From DATATB01 sp036268995 (GTDB lineage Bacteria; Planctomycetota; Planctomycetia; Pirellulales; PNKZ01): DNA of 64,000 bases. The notes beneath the pieces are model-generated. The model saw only the letters and a list, made by a program, of their open reading frames with translations. It ran no database searches and had not been told where the DNA came from. The DNA lies in contig DATATB010000054.1 of assembly GCA_036268995.1 (NCBI GenBank), forward strand, positions 1 to 64,000. The letters are read 5' to 3'. Made by a program: the position numbers and the translations under genes. Of the stretch, positions 53,536 through 62,081 are shown one piece after another. Every line of letters begins with the position of its first letter. Within the stretch, counting starts at the first letter, position 1.

Positions 53536-54867
53536 TCAACCAGTCGCGGGGGCATTGGCGGGCACGGAGTCGACGTAAGGAATGAGCCCGTTCCCCCAAC
53601 CGGCCAGGGCAAACAGCATCGGGACCTCGGCCCAAACAGGCCGCAGCTTTCCCGGGCGGATTCCCAGCATTCCCGTTTGCGCATCGACTTCTGGGGGAGT
53701 GCCCGTGGCGCTGACGGGCAAGAAGTAAACTTCCTTGGCGAATGTCTCGGCAGTTGAAACGATTTCCGGCGTGTGCTGCCACAGCAACTGGCGCACGCTC
53801 GCCGAGACCGCTTTGATTTCTCCCATCCGCAGACCGCACAGCCCCGAGGTGCGGCTCGGCGCCCATGGATTCTTCAGTTGCACTGGCAGCAGCTTCGACC
53901 AGGCATCGTATTTTGTCACGATCACGACCAATGGCTGTGAATGTTTGGCGTGTTGCGCCAGACCCGTGTAGCGACGCACCCGGTCGGCAGCCTCGTGCAA
54001 GATGGTCTCCTGACGGCTGGTCCGCGCTTGGTCCGAGAGCTGCGGATCTTTCGAAGTCGCCGCGCACAGTTTTCGAAAACGCGGATCTTGCGTCGGATCA
54101 AATAGAAAGAACAGAACGCGCGCGTGCGCGATGTGGCGGGTGACCGGACTTCCGGCGGTGTCTTGCCCTGGATAAAAGTGCTCGCCGGCATTGTCGTAGA
54201 GGCAGATGGCCGTGCCCAGTTGACTCGCGCGCGCATAGTTCGGATGCTTTTCGAGCGGGCGGACGCCGAAAATAAACGGTCTCGGATAACTTACGACCTG
54301 TTCGCCGAAGAGCACCGTGTCGTAGAGCTCGCCCTGCAACTCGGTTTTTCGAATCGCGACCAGTTTATTCGCATTCGAATTCAAAAACAGAAGTTCTTCG
54401 TATTCATTCAGGCTTCGATTCGAGGCGGGGTCGGCGTCGCTGAAAGAGAGACCGAAGTCACGGGTCAAGGATTGCCGCAACTGCCAGGTCATGGCAGCCA
54501 GGAGGTACGACTTGCCCGAAGCCGGCGCGCCCAGGATCGAAAAGAAAACGGCGCTGAGCTCGAACATCGCTCGCGGCACTTCCAGGTGGCAATTGGGGCA
54601 CGCCAGACTGGTGCAGGCTTGTCCGCCGGAATCGATCGCGTCGCCGCGCACGTTGAAGCGCATCGGCAGAAACCGTCGCGGATAATCCGGGCCCAAGCGC
54701 GGATCGCCGACGAGTTCCGCGCTTTGCGTGATCCACAAGGCATCTTCCGGAGCAAAGCCGTGCCAGCAATGTGGGCACATGACTTGCTTTTGCAATCGCA
54801 CAATATTCGGCTCAAACGCCGGATTTACCATTGCTTCATTCTGAATATGGTTCTTGGTAGCGTGCAC
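53536..54867 (-). CDS. Double-GTPase-like (DO-GTPase type 2) protein with zinc ribbon
   Basis: The start used is GTG 54867 with GGGAA upstream; an in-frame ATG at 54831 is an alternative. A split zinc ribbon (CPHC at 31-34, CPNC at 90-93) surrounds an insert and leads to Walker A GAPASGKSYLLAAM (113-126). SQLGTAICLYDNAGEHF and RVLFFLFDPTQDPRF fit switch and Walker B regions of TRAFAC-like GTPases in the double-GTPase type 2 group; QPLVVIVTKYD is the NKxD-like base-recognition motif (TKYD). The 443-residue protein precedes a GAP1-type gene, its known partner. Confidence 0.85.
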   Translation of the reverse strand: MHATKNHIQNEAMVNPAFEPNIVRLQKQVMCPHCWHGFAPEDALWITQSAELVGDPRLGPDYPRRFLPMRFNVRGDAIDSGGQACTSLACPNCHLEVPRAMFELSAVFFSILGAPASGKSYLLAAMTWQLRQSLTRDFGLSFSDADPASNRSLNEYEELLFLNSNANKLVAIRKTELQGELYDTVLFGEQVVSYPRPFIFGVRPLEKHPNYARASQLGTAICLYDNAGEHFYPGQDTAGSPVTRHIAHARVLFFLFDPTQDPRFRKLCAATSKDPQLSDQARTSRQETILHEAADRVRRYTGLAQHAKHSQPLVVIVTKYDAWSKLLPVQLKNPWAPSRTSGLCGLRMGEIKAVSASVRQLLWQHTPEIVSTAETFAKEVYFLPVSATGTPPEVDAQTGMLGIRPGKLRPVWAEVPMLFALAGWGNGLIPYVDSVPANAPATG

Positions 54868-54910
54868 AAAACGAAATTCCCACGGTCTAAGGCGACTACC
54901 TTCACCACGG

Positions 54911-57900
54911 TCATCGGGTAACCAGCTTCAAAGAGAATCCATCAAAGTAAACAGTCGAATCGTCGTACACTCTGACGTTCACGTCAATTCGTTGTGCGTT
55001 TGCCGGCGCTGCCGCGCTGCCTTGAATCAGAAACCACCCATCGGCCCCGACTGGCGGATCACTTTGAGTTCCTTTCGAGTCGGTGAGACCCTCCCATTTG
55101 CCATTGCGGGTAAAGGCGCGACAGATCGTCGCTCTCTGACTCGAGCGACTTCGCGATGGGAAGCCGACGCTAATGCTGCAGCGTCCTTTCGCGGCACGGG
55201 CATACCCCTGAAACTCGAACACGAGCGGCTCTGAAGCCTTTCGCACGCTCTGCAACAACCTAATTTCAACCGATTGAGTGAAGCTGCAGGTCGTGAGCGC
55301 CAAGGCTTGACCCTTGGTACGAACCGCGGTTCGCCCCATTAAGAGCAACTTGCCCTCTTTAGGTGCCGGATTGATCCCGGCGCTTGACCACGGGCCATCG
55401 ACGACCCAGCCGGACAATCCGCCCTGGTCGATGGCTTGCTCGAATCCGGCATTTGTGAGGATGTTCTCTACCCAACTCTTGGGAAGGCTGGTTGCCCAGA
55501 ATTCGTCGAACTCTTTGTCGATCAGCTCTGCCTGCTTGGTTTTTCCAGCTTCGTTATATTGCTCGCTCCCCATCTTATAAGCAGCGCACAGGGCGGCGCG
55601 CGCTAGCATGCCTCGCTCGCTCAGTTCGGATGAAGCCGTGGGCGGCAACACTCCCCGCTCGGCAAATGTAACGCGATCCGATTGGAGCTGGGCGAGCTGT
55701 ACGGTTGCGGCTCCATTTTTTCGAATGATTTCGGCACGATCCGCGAAAAAGCGATCGACGGATCCGCAATAAGCCTTGATCTTTTGATTGTAAGTCGCCT
55801 TCGCATTGTTCAACCTCGCGCCGATCAGGTCCTTCTGAGTCGCGCCGGAAATAGGTACCGGCATGGCCCAATCTGGCAAGCGCTTCTCGCCGGCCACCTC
55901 AAGATTCTTCGGCCCGACGGCGTTTGATCGATCGATCATCGGCAGACCCGCCCAAAGGTTCTTGCCGTCGGGGGCAGTCACCCGAATATTCCGGAACCTC
56001 GCCGCGGTGTTTTGCGTGCCAAGTCCCACTCGTCCGCTAGAGACTAGGGTATCGCGGAAGTTAAACAGCTCTTGATTATCAAGCAGGCAATGAACGAGAT
56101 CTCCGCGAACTTCGACTTTGACCTGATACCAACGCCCGGCTTCGATCGTACGCGGCATGACGGGAACCGAGCGGCTCCATTCAGCGTCCCGGTAATGGCC
56201 CGCCTCATACCACGTTCCACCGAAACCTCCGGTACGGATCGCCCGTCGATTGTCGTCGTCCGACACCCGATATGAGATTTCGATTCCTCTCAAACCGCGA
56301 TCGATGAACACCTCGACGGACAGGTCGTAGTCGGTCCAAGCAGGGCTGCCAAAGAGGAGCAGAGCCGAGGATTCCGCATCGTCCTGCACCAATTGGTCAC
56401 TTTGGATGCTCCAGCTCCCATCGCCGACGATCGTGGCTTTGCGATTCAGCGGTGAGCCGACCGACGCCTGGCCCGGAACTGCGGCGGCGCTGGGCACCGG
56501 CGCGGCGAAAGGTGCGGGTGCTACCTGCGGAATGTTCAGCGCCGAGTCGCCCGCAGGCGCAGCAGTTTCTTCGCCGGTTGGCTGTGAATTGAGCTCTACC
56601 GGCTCGTCTGTAACGGCCGGTGTTAACTTATCCAATGGCTTCAGATCGGCAGTTAGAAACTTCGATCGTCCGCGATCAACACGAACATTCTCCAGGAAAG
56701 AAACGAAGCCCTCTTTCATGATTTCGATCTGATGACCCCCGCTGGGCAGCGAGATTTCCGCCTTCCTGCCATCATCCGCCCAGGCCGCTGCGATTGGAAC
56801 GCCGTCGACGGCGATGTTGACATGCGGTTCGCTGACTTCAACGACGATCGTTCCTTTGCCACCGATCGCGCGATAGCCGACCGCGATGCAAAGACCGGCC
56901 ATCGCCGCGAGCAATGGCGCCAGGATACCAACCGGAATCCGCAGGCGGGCGGCCAGCGTCCGCTCGGTGCGCGGTGCGGGCGCAGGAGGAATCCCTTTCA
57001 AGGGCGGTGGCGAGTCGAAGGAAGGAACGATTGCACTCGAGGCCGCTCGACGCGCGATCGGCGCCGGCGCTGAAATTGCCGCGCCGGCCCGGTTCGAAAC
57101 GGACAAGGGCATCGGCGGGGCGACCTGGTTGGGTGCGCTGGCCGCCCGATTGCTTTCGGTCGTCCCGGGGGGCACGGTGAAGACGTCCAGCGCTTGAGCA
57201 ACCTCGACCGGTGTCTGATAGCGGTTTGCCGGGTCTTTGGCCATCATCTTGGCGACGACCACCGCCAAAGATGCCGGGACCGTGGTCCTAACTTCATTCA
57301 CAGGCCGCGCCAGGCGCGTCCGATGCGATTGCAAAATCTCGTAAACGTTATTGGCGGTAAACGGCCGTACGCCGGTCAAAAGAAAATACAGCGTGCATCC
57401 CAGGCTATAGATATCGGCGCGAATATCGGCTTGCTGCGGGTTCTGAATTTGTTCCGGCGCTAGGTAGTCGGGAGTGCCGAGAACCTGACCGCTCGCGGTC
57501 AACCCGTCGTCCACCACCTTTTCGCTGGTAGCTTTCGCCAAACCAAAATCAAGAATCTTCACCACTGGGCTCTTGCCGCCCGTCGCGAGGATCAAATTCG
57601 CAGGCTTGATGTCCCGATGGACCATCTTCTTTTCAAGAGCATGCTGCAATCCGTAGGCGACCTGCTGCGCGTAAGCCGTAGCGTCGGCCACGGGCAAAGG
57701 CCCCTGTTGTTTTACAATCTTGGACAGATCCCGCCCGTCAATGTATTCCATCGCAAAGGCAAGTAAATCACCCAATCGCACGGCACTGTATGCCGTGACA
57801 ATATTGGGATGCGACAACCTGGCGGCCGCGCGGATTTCTTGCTGAAATCGCTCGCGGGATCCGGCCCGATTGAGCAACGTCTTGTTGACGATCTTCAGCA

Positions 57901-58360
57901 CCTCTAAGCGGTCCATCAGCCGATTACGGGCGAGATAAACGACCGCCATCCCGCCGCGACCCAGCTCCGAGATGACCTCATAATCCGGGTGATCCACGAG
58001 CAGTGATGGGATACTCAAATCGACGCTGGTATCACAAGATGATTGGTCCGGTAAGCCTGCATTCGAATGGTGCGGAAGGGTATCGGAGCTGAAAGTTGAA
58101 TTGGTAATCAGTTCATCGGGTGGAAAGGAGTGTGTCGCACTGGCCGACGGCTTCGGCACGACAGGATCCCGCGCCGGAGCGTGCGCCCGACGGATGAGTT
58201 CCAAAAAGTTGTCGTCCGCAAAGTCGCTAACGAACTGGCGGCAGTCTTGGCAAATCGCGATATGTGCGCCAATGATTCCGATGCCGGCCTCGTCGGCCTT
58301 GCCCAAGGCAAAATCGGACAAGGCCGTCCGTGGTGGACAGTGCGTGAGTTTAGCACTCAT
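54911..58360 (-). CDS. Multidomain Ser/Thr protein kinase with PEGA and DUF1080-like modules
   Basis: The 1149-residue protein opens with a zinc-finger of the zf-HC2 type (HIAICQDC, residues 33-40), common after ECF sigma genes. The kinase (about 125-395) has LGRGGMAVVYLA, Lys156, HRDIKPANL with Asp250, DFG at 271-273 and GTPDYLAPEQ. A membrane helix near residue 480 (VGILAPLLAAMAGLCIAVGY) is followed by a PEGA-like unit (VDGVPIAAAWADDGRKAEI), a linker, a DUF1080/LamG-like module (LSVEVFIDRGLRGIEISYR, RIRVTAPDGKN-like) and a C-terminal beta domain resembling a carbohydrate-binding module. It should phosphorylate proteins in answer to an outside ligand. It is 203 bp after the sigma gene. Confidence 0.92.
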   Translation of the reverse strand: MSAKLTHCPPRTALSDFALGKADEAGIGIIGAHIAICQDCRQFVSDFADDNFLELIRRAHAPARDPVVPKPSASATHSFPPDELITNSTFSSDTLPHHSNAGLPDQSSCDTSVDLSIPSLLVDHPDYEVISELGRGGMAVVYLARNRLMDRLEVLKIVNKTLLNRAGSRERFQQEIRAAARLSHPNIVTAYSAVRLGDLLAFAMEYIDGRDLSKIVKQQGPLPVADATAYAQQVAYGLQHALEKKMVHRDIKPANLILATGGKSPVVKILDFGLAKATSEKVVDDGLTASGQVLGTPDYLAPEQIQNPQQADIRADIYSLGCTLYFLLTGVRPFTANNVYEILQSHRTRLARPVNEVRTTVPASLAVVVAKMMAKDPANRYQTPVEVAQALDVFTVPPGTTESNRAASAPNQVAPPMPLSVSNRAGAAISAPAPIARRAASSAIVPSFDSPPPLKGIPPAPAPRTERTLAARLRIPVGILAPLLAAMAGLCIAVGYRAIGGKGTIVVEVSEPHVNIAVDGVPIAAAWADDGRKAEISLPSGGHQIEIMKEGFVSFLENVRVDRGRSKFLTADLKPLDKLTPAVTDEPVELNSQPTGEETAAPAGDSALNIPQVAPAPFAAPVPSAAAVPGQASVGSPLNRKATIVGDGSWSIQSDQLVQDDAESSALLLFGSPAWTDYDLSVEVFIDRGLRGIEISYRVSDDDNRRAIRTGGFGGTWYEAGHYRDAEWSRSVPVMPRTIEAGRWYQVKVEVRGDLVHCLLDNQELFNFRDTLVSSGRVGLGTQNTAARFRNIRVTAPDGKNLWAGLPMIDRSNAVGPKNLEVAGEKRLPDWAMPVPISGATQKDLIGARLNNAKATYNQKIKAYCGSVDRFFADRAEIIRKNGAATVQLAQLQSDRVTFAERGVLPPTASSELSERGMLARAALCAAYKMGSEQYNEAGKTKQAELIDKEFDEFWATSLPKSWVENILTNAGFEQAIDQGGLSGWVVDGPWSSAGINPAPKEGKLLLMGRTAVRTKGQALALTTCSFTQSVEIRLLQSVRKASEPLVFEFQGYARAAKGRCSISVGFPSRSRSSQRATICRAFTRNGKWEGLTDSKGTQSDPPVGADGWFLIQGSAAAPANAQRIDVNVRVYDDSTVYFDGFSLKLVTR

Positions 58361-58563
58361 CGAACCAACTCAAATCCGCGGTGAATAGCATGGTTTCGGA
58401 AGCGTCGTTGGCGGACTTGTAATTGGAAAATGCGTGACATCGCATCACAAGCCAGCGCCGATCAAAAAACACCGTCGGGCTCCAAGTGCCGTGGTATCAA
58501 CTACCTCAGCGCGTACTACTGAAAGGCGCGAAAGAACTCGATCCTTTCAATAGAATTCTCGTT

Positions 58564-59160
58564 TCAGTCCAAAAAATCGGCGGCCTCCTCCCGCAACTTC
58601 TTTAAGACTCGGCACTTAGCAATCAAGACGGCATTTTCAGACATGCCGAGTTCGGCAGCCACGGCCGAGACGGAGTGCCCATCGATCGTAAGCCGTTGAA
58701 AGGCTCGCCAGGATTTTGGGCTAAAGCATGCCTCGGCGACCGTTAACAGTTGTCGAAGAACGTGTTCATCGTGCTCCCGATTCCAGCGCTGTGTTAATTC
58801 ACTTGCGGGATCTTCAAGCTGAGCCAGAAACACCTCTGCCAGATCGTCGATTGCCGAAACCGGACGTGGACGTCGCTGCCGTGAAAACGCGCGAGCTCGG
58901 TTGAGCGTGATTTTGCGAAGCCAGGCACGAAAGGAACCTTCGCGCTGGCGATCAAATTTCGGAAGGTCTCGGCTTACCACGATCAAGACCTCCTGCGCGA
59001 GATCAGACGCTTCTTCGCCGATTCCAGGAGTACGGCTAAGCCAAACGAAGATCAGCGGAGAATAGATGTCCTGAAGACTCCGCCATGCGGCGTCCTCGGG
59101 CTTTGCGGTTCTCAACCGCTTCAGCAAACTGACCGGCGTGGAGGTCACGACGCGCTGCAC
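58564..59160 (-). CDS. ECF-family RNA polymerase sigma factor
   Basis: The 198-residue protein has sigma region 2 (YSPLIFVWLSRTPGIGEEA, SDLAQEVLIVVSRDLPKFD) and region 4 (FQRLTIDGHSVSAVAAEL with SENAVLIAKCRVLKKLRE). No region 3 is present, as in ECF sigmas. The start GTG 59160 is chosen as first in the frame; GTG 59148 (VTSTPVSLLKRLR) is equally possible. It stands directly before a kinase with a zinc-finger, a usual planctomycete arrangement in which the kinase controls the sigma. Tandem repeats at 59213-59251 lie in its upstream region. Confidence 0.93.
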   Translation of the reverse strand: MQRVVTSTPVSLLKRLRTAKPEDAAWRSLQDIYSPLIFVWLSRTPGIGEEASDLAQEVLIVVSRDLPKFDRQREGSFRAWLRKITLNRARAFSRQRRPRPVSAIDDLAEVFLAQLEDPASELTQRWNREHDEHVLRQLLTVAEACFSPKSWRAFQRLTIDGHSVSAVAAELGMSENAVLIAKCRVLKKLREEAADFLD

Positions 59161-59212
59161 TTTTTAGTAGGGAGAGCGATGGATTCCAGCCAGCACCCAA
59201 TATACCCTTATA

Positions 59213-59251
59213 GGGTGGCAATTGCACCGGTATCGGGTGGCAATTACACCG
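59213..59251 (-). promoter_or_regulatory. Tandem 17-base repeats, probable operator
   Basis: GGGTGGCAATTGCACCG (59213-59229) and GGGTGGCAATTACACCG (59235-59251) match at 16 of 17 positions with a 22-base period, near two helical turns. They lie 53-91 bases upstream of the sigma factor start on the minus strand. The AT-rich ATATACCCTTATAGGGT (59201-59217), read on the minus strand, gives TATA-like boxes. A site for a dimeric regulator or an ECF-type promoter is plausible. Confidence 0.5.
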
Positions 59252-59344
59252 AGCACGGCGACATTCTCGCAGAGGCAAGAGGCCGGATCCTAAGCGATGC
59301 ATTGGCAATGACTTACAACAACATCGGCATTGTCGATCTCACCC

Positions 59345-59734
59345 GGGCTCTTTCATGCGCTGGCTGCATTGCCCCGACGCTCGACCGGCCGAACCCCAAT
59401 GCGGCTGAGGCTCGGGTATGCCAAACTTCCTGGCTGCCGCTCTGGTCGTTTCACCGGTCGCTAGCAGCATGGCAATCCGCCGCTTGCGACGATCAAGCGC
59501 GCCGAGCCAGCATCCCACGTCGATCCTGGCAGCGGCTGTCTCCGCAGAGCCTGCCCGCCGATCCTCGATCCGTGCTTCACGCCACCCTGTAATGCGGTGA
59601 ATTCGGTGGCGGTACGTGCGCCCTTTCTTGCCGCGGATTTGCACAATGGCAATTCGCACAGGCTCTTGCGGTGCTTGCTCGCCTCCGAATCCGCCGCTTG
59701 AGATTTCATCGAGCTGCGTCATCGCAGCTTGCAC
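59345..59734 (-). pseudogene. Decayed HTH gene of a Gemmata-type phage/sigma-like family
   Basis: A frame contains EARIEDRRAGSAETAAARID and RKRRIAMLLATGETTRAAAR, which resemble a planctomycete helix-turn-helix protein in which the next segment should read like FGVSPGRISQLRREL. Here the frame turns to IPEPQPHWGSAGRA instead, but one base shift gives PSLSRIGVRPVERR, the expected kind of sequence. So a frameshift near 59418-59430 is likely. The N-terminal half of the family is also missing. It is probably a remnant without function. Confidence 0.5.
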
Positions 59735-59915
59735 TGAGCTTGCCGAATTTCTGACGTAAATCGGTTAAACCGGTTATCGCGATCCTGACGAGGATAAGAA
59801 CAGGGGAGGTACCGGCGCCGCGCGCGCTCGTAAACCATCCAGTCATGCATGGTCTGATTCGAAAGATGAATTGGCAACTTTCGGCACTGAACTCGATTTG
59901 TCCCTCGAATCTGTC

Positions 59916-61799
59916 ATGGAAACCGGCCCAAGGAGCGATCGTACGTTCGGCCGGATGCCGTGGTTTTTTTGGCCGGTGGTGATCGGGTATCTTTCCCTCG
60001 GCCTGTGCGGGTGTACGGGCCTTACCAAGTGGGCGCACAACGATTTCAAGGTGGGCCCAAACTATCATCCGCCCGCGCCGCAGGTGCCGACGAAATGGAT
60101 CGATGAGGACAACCCAAAAGTACGCCCGGGCAATCCGAACATAGCCGCCTGGTGGGAGGTCTTTGATGATCCGATGCTCACGAATCTGATCCACAATGCT
60201 GCCGCGCAGAACATCACGGTGCGGCAAGCCGGCATCCAGATTCTGAATTCCAGGATTCAGCGGAACATCGCCGCCACCGAGTTGTTGCCGCAGGGCCAGA
60301 GCATGGTCGCGGGATACAACCATGGCGAGGTGAGCCGCAACGCAGGCGTCGCACCGGGGGCTGGAGCCGCATTCGGAACGGCTCTGGCACCATCGGTCGT
60401 GGTCTCGCCAGTGCCTGTGCCTTCGGCACCCATCGCCGGCTCGACGACGCCGCTGGGCAGCGCGGGTACCACGACCACTTCCACCAGCCCGCTACTGAAC
60501 AGCTCGATTGGCAGCGGCGGGGCAGGCGCCGGAGTGCCCTTGGGCGGCAGCCGCGTTTTCAACAACATGGGCACTTCGCTGAATCTGGCTTGGGAGCTCG
60601 ATTTCTGGGGATTGTTCCGGCGCAACCTCGAAGCCGCCAGCGCTAGCTTGGAGCAATCCTTCCAGAACTATGACGAGCTCGTGGTGCAGCTGCTGGCAAA
60701 CGTGGCGACTCAGTACGTCGAGTTCCGCACCTTGCAGAGACGGCTGCAACTGGCCTGGCAGAACGTTCACCTGCAGGAGCCGCTGGTCGCAAAGCTCGAG
60801 CAACAGTATCTGGCCGGCGTCGCCACTTCCAAGCCGTCTTACTTCCAGCTCAAGGCGACACTGGAAAACACCAAAGCGCTGATTCCTCCGCTGGAAATCT
60901 CGCTGCGTCAGGCAAATAACCAGCTCTGCGTACTGTTGGGCATGCCCGTCCACGACTTGCTGCCGGAGTTGGGTAGCGGAATCGTCGCCGACCCCAGAGA
61001 GGAGCGCGCGGGCGCGGTGCGCATTCCGGATACGGTGCGCATTCCCGGTCCCAGGGAAGAAACCGTGGTGGTCGGCATCCCCGGCGACTTGCTGCTACGC
61101 CGCCCGGACGTGCAGGCGATCGAACGCCTACTACGCATCCAATCGGCCCAGATCGGTATCGCCGAGGCGCAGATGTACCCGCACATCGGCATTAACGGCA
61201 GCATCGGCCTGGCGGCGAACCGCATGGGCGAGTTGTTCGATCAGCAATCGTGGATCGGCAACATCGGGCCGTCGATGACGTGGAACATTGCGAATTACGG
61301 CCGGCTTCTGGCCAATGTCCGCAGCCAAAACAATCAATATCAGAATTACGTGCTGTATTATCAGCAGGCCATATTGAACGCGAACCAGGATGCGGAAAAC
61401 GCCCTGGTCGCCTATTTACGCTCGCTGGAGCAGGCGGCGCGCTTGCAAGCCAGTGCGGATGCAGCCGTCGAGACCACCCGATATTATTACACTCAGCTTG
61501 CCCAGGGCTATCTGCCCGCCGGGACGACGTCGCTCTCGTTTTATAACCAGATTTTCAACACGGTCAATTTTCGGGTAGTGCAGCAGGACGCCGCGGCGCA
61601 AGCCCAGGGCAACATCGCCTTGAATCTGATCCTGCTGTATCGCGCTCTGGGCGGCGGGTGGCAGATTCGCCTCAGCGGGTCGCGCGGACCTGACCTCAAG
61701 TTGGCGCCACCGCCGGTCCCCGTCAACGAAGCCGTGCCGGCGCCCGCGCCAGAGCCGCTCGCGCAACCTGACCCGGTTCCCGTCGACGCGGAGAAATGA
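59916..61799 (+). CDS. Outer-membrane factor of an RND efflux system (TolC/OprM type)
   Basis: The 627-residue lipoprotein has a signal peptide ending in the lipobox LCGC (Cys33). Two OEP coiled-coil blocks follow the TolC/NodT pattern (AWWEVFDDPMLTNLI, LNLAWELDFWGLFRRNLEAA, IGNIGPSMTWNIANYGRLL). Residues about 140-215 form a Pro/Ser/Thr-rich insert absent in OprM, explaining the extra length. It is an outer-membrane channel for the pump encoded next, starting 282 bp before the adaptor. ATG 59955 is another possible start. Confidence 0.9.
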   Translation: METGPRSDRTFGRMPWFFWPVVIGYLSLGLCGCTGLTKWAHNDFKVGPNYHPPAPQVPTKWIDEDNPKVRPGNPNIAAWWEVFDDPMLTNLIHNAAAQNITVRQAGIQILNSRIQRNIAATELLPQGQSMVAGYNHGEVSRNAGVAPGAGAAFGTALAPSVVVSPVPVPSAPIAGSTTPLGSAGTTTTSTSPLLNSSIGSGGAGAGVPLGGSRVFNNMGTSLNLAWELDFWGLFRRNLEAASASLEQSFQNYDELVVQLLANVATQYVEFRTLQRRLQLAWQNVHLQEPLVAKLEQQYLAGVATSKPSYFQLKATLENTKALIPPLEISLRQANNQLCVLLGMPVHDLLPELGSGIVADPREERAGAVRIPDTVRIPGPREETVVVGIPGDLLLRRPDVQAIERLLRIQSAQIGIAEAQMYPHIGINGSIGLAANRMGELFDQQSWIGNIGPSMTWNIANYGRLLANVRSQNNQYQNYVLYYQQAILNANQDAENALVAYLRSLEQAARLQASADAAVETTRYYYTQLAQGYLPAGTTSLSFYNQIFNTVNFRVVQQDAAAQAQGNIALNLILLYRALGGGWQIRLSGSRGPDLKLAPPPVPVNEAVPAPAPEPLAQPDPVPVDAEK

Positions 61800-62081
61800 T
61801 TCGTTGCTTCGGAACCCGCCAGTTTATGCGCCGTGCAGGTGACCATTGTCACATAGTTTGCTAAAACCACTCGATCTGCAATGCGTGCCGGCTCCGGACC
61901 CCTTCCAGCGAAAAGCACGAGGCACGCGGTGCGTCTGCGAAGTAAGATCATGAACGCGAAATGGCTTCCTGTCGAAGCGTTCATCTCGTTGGGGGCTGTC
62001 GATGGATTCCTCCGGATGCGATCGTGCTCGGCGCCGAGTGGGCCTTCCGAGCCGGAAACCGAATCCAACGGAACGTCAAGG

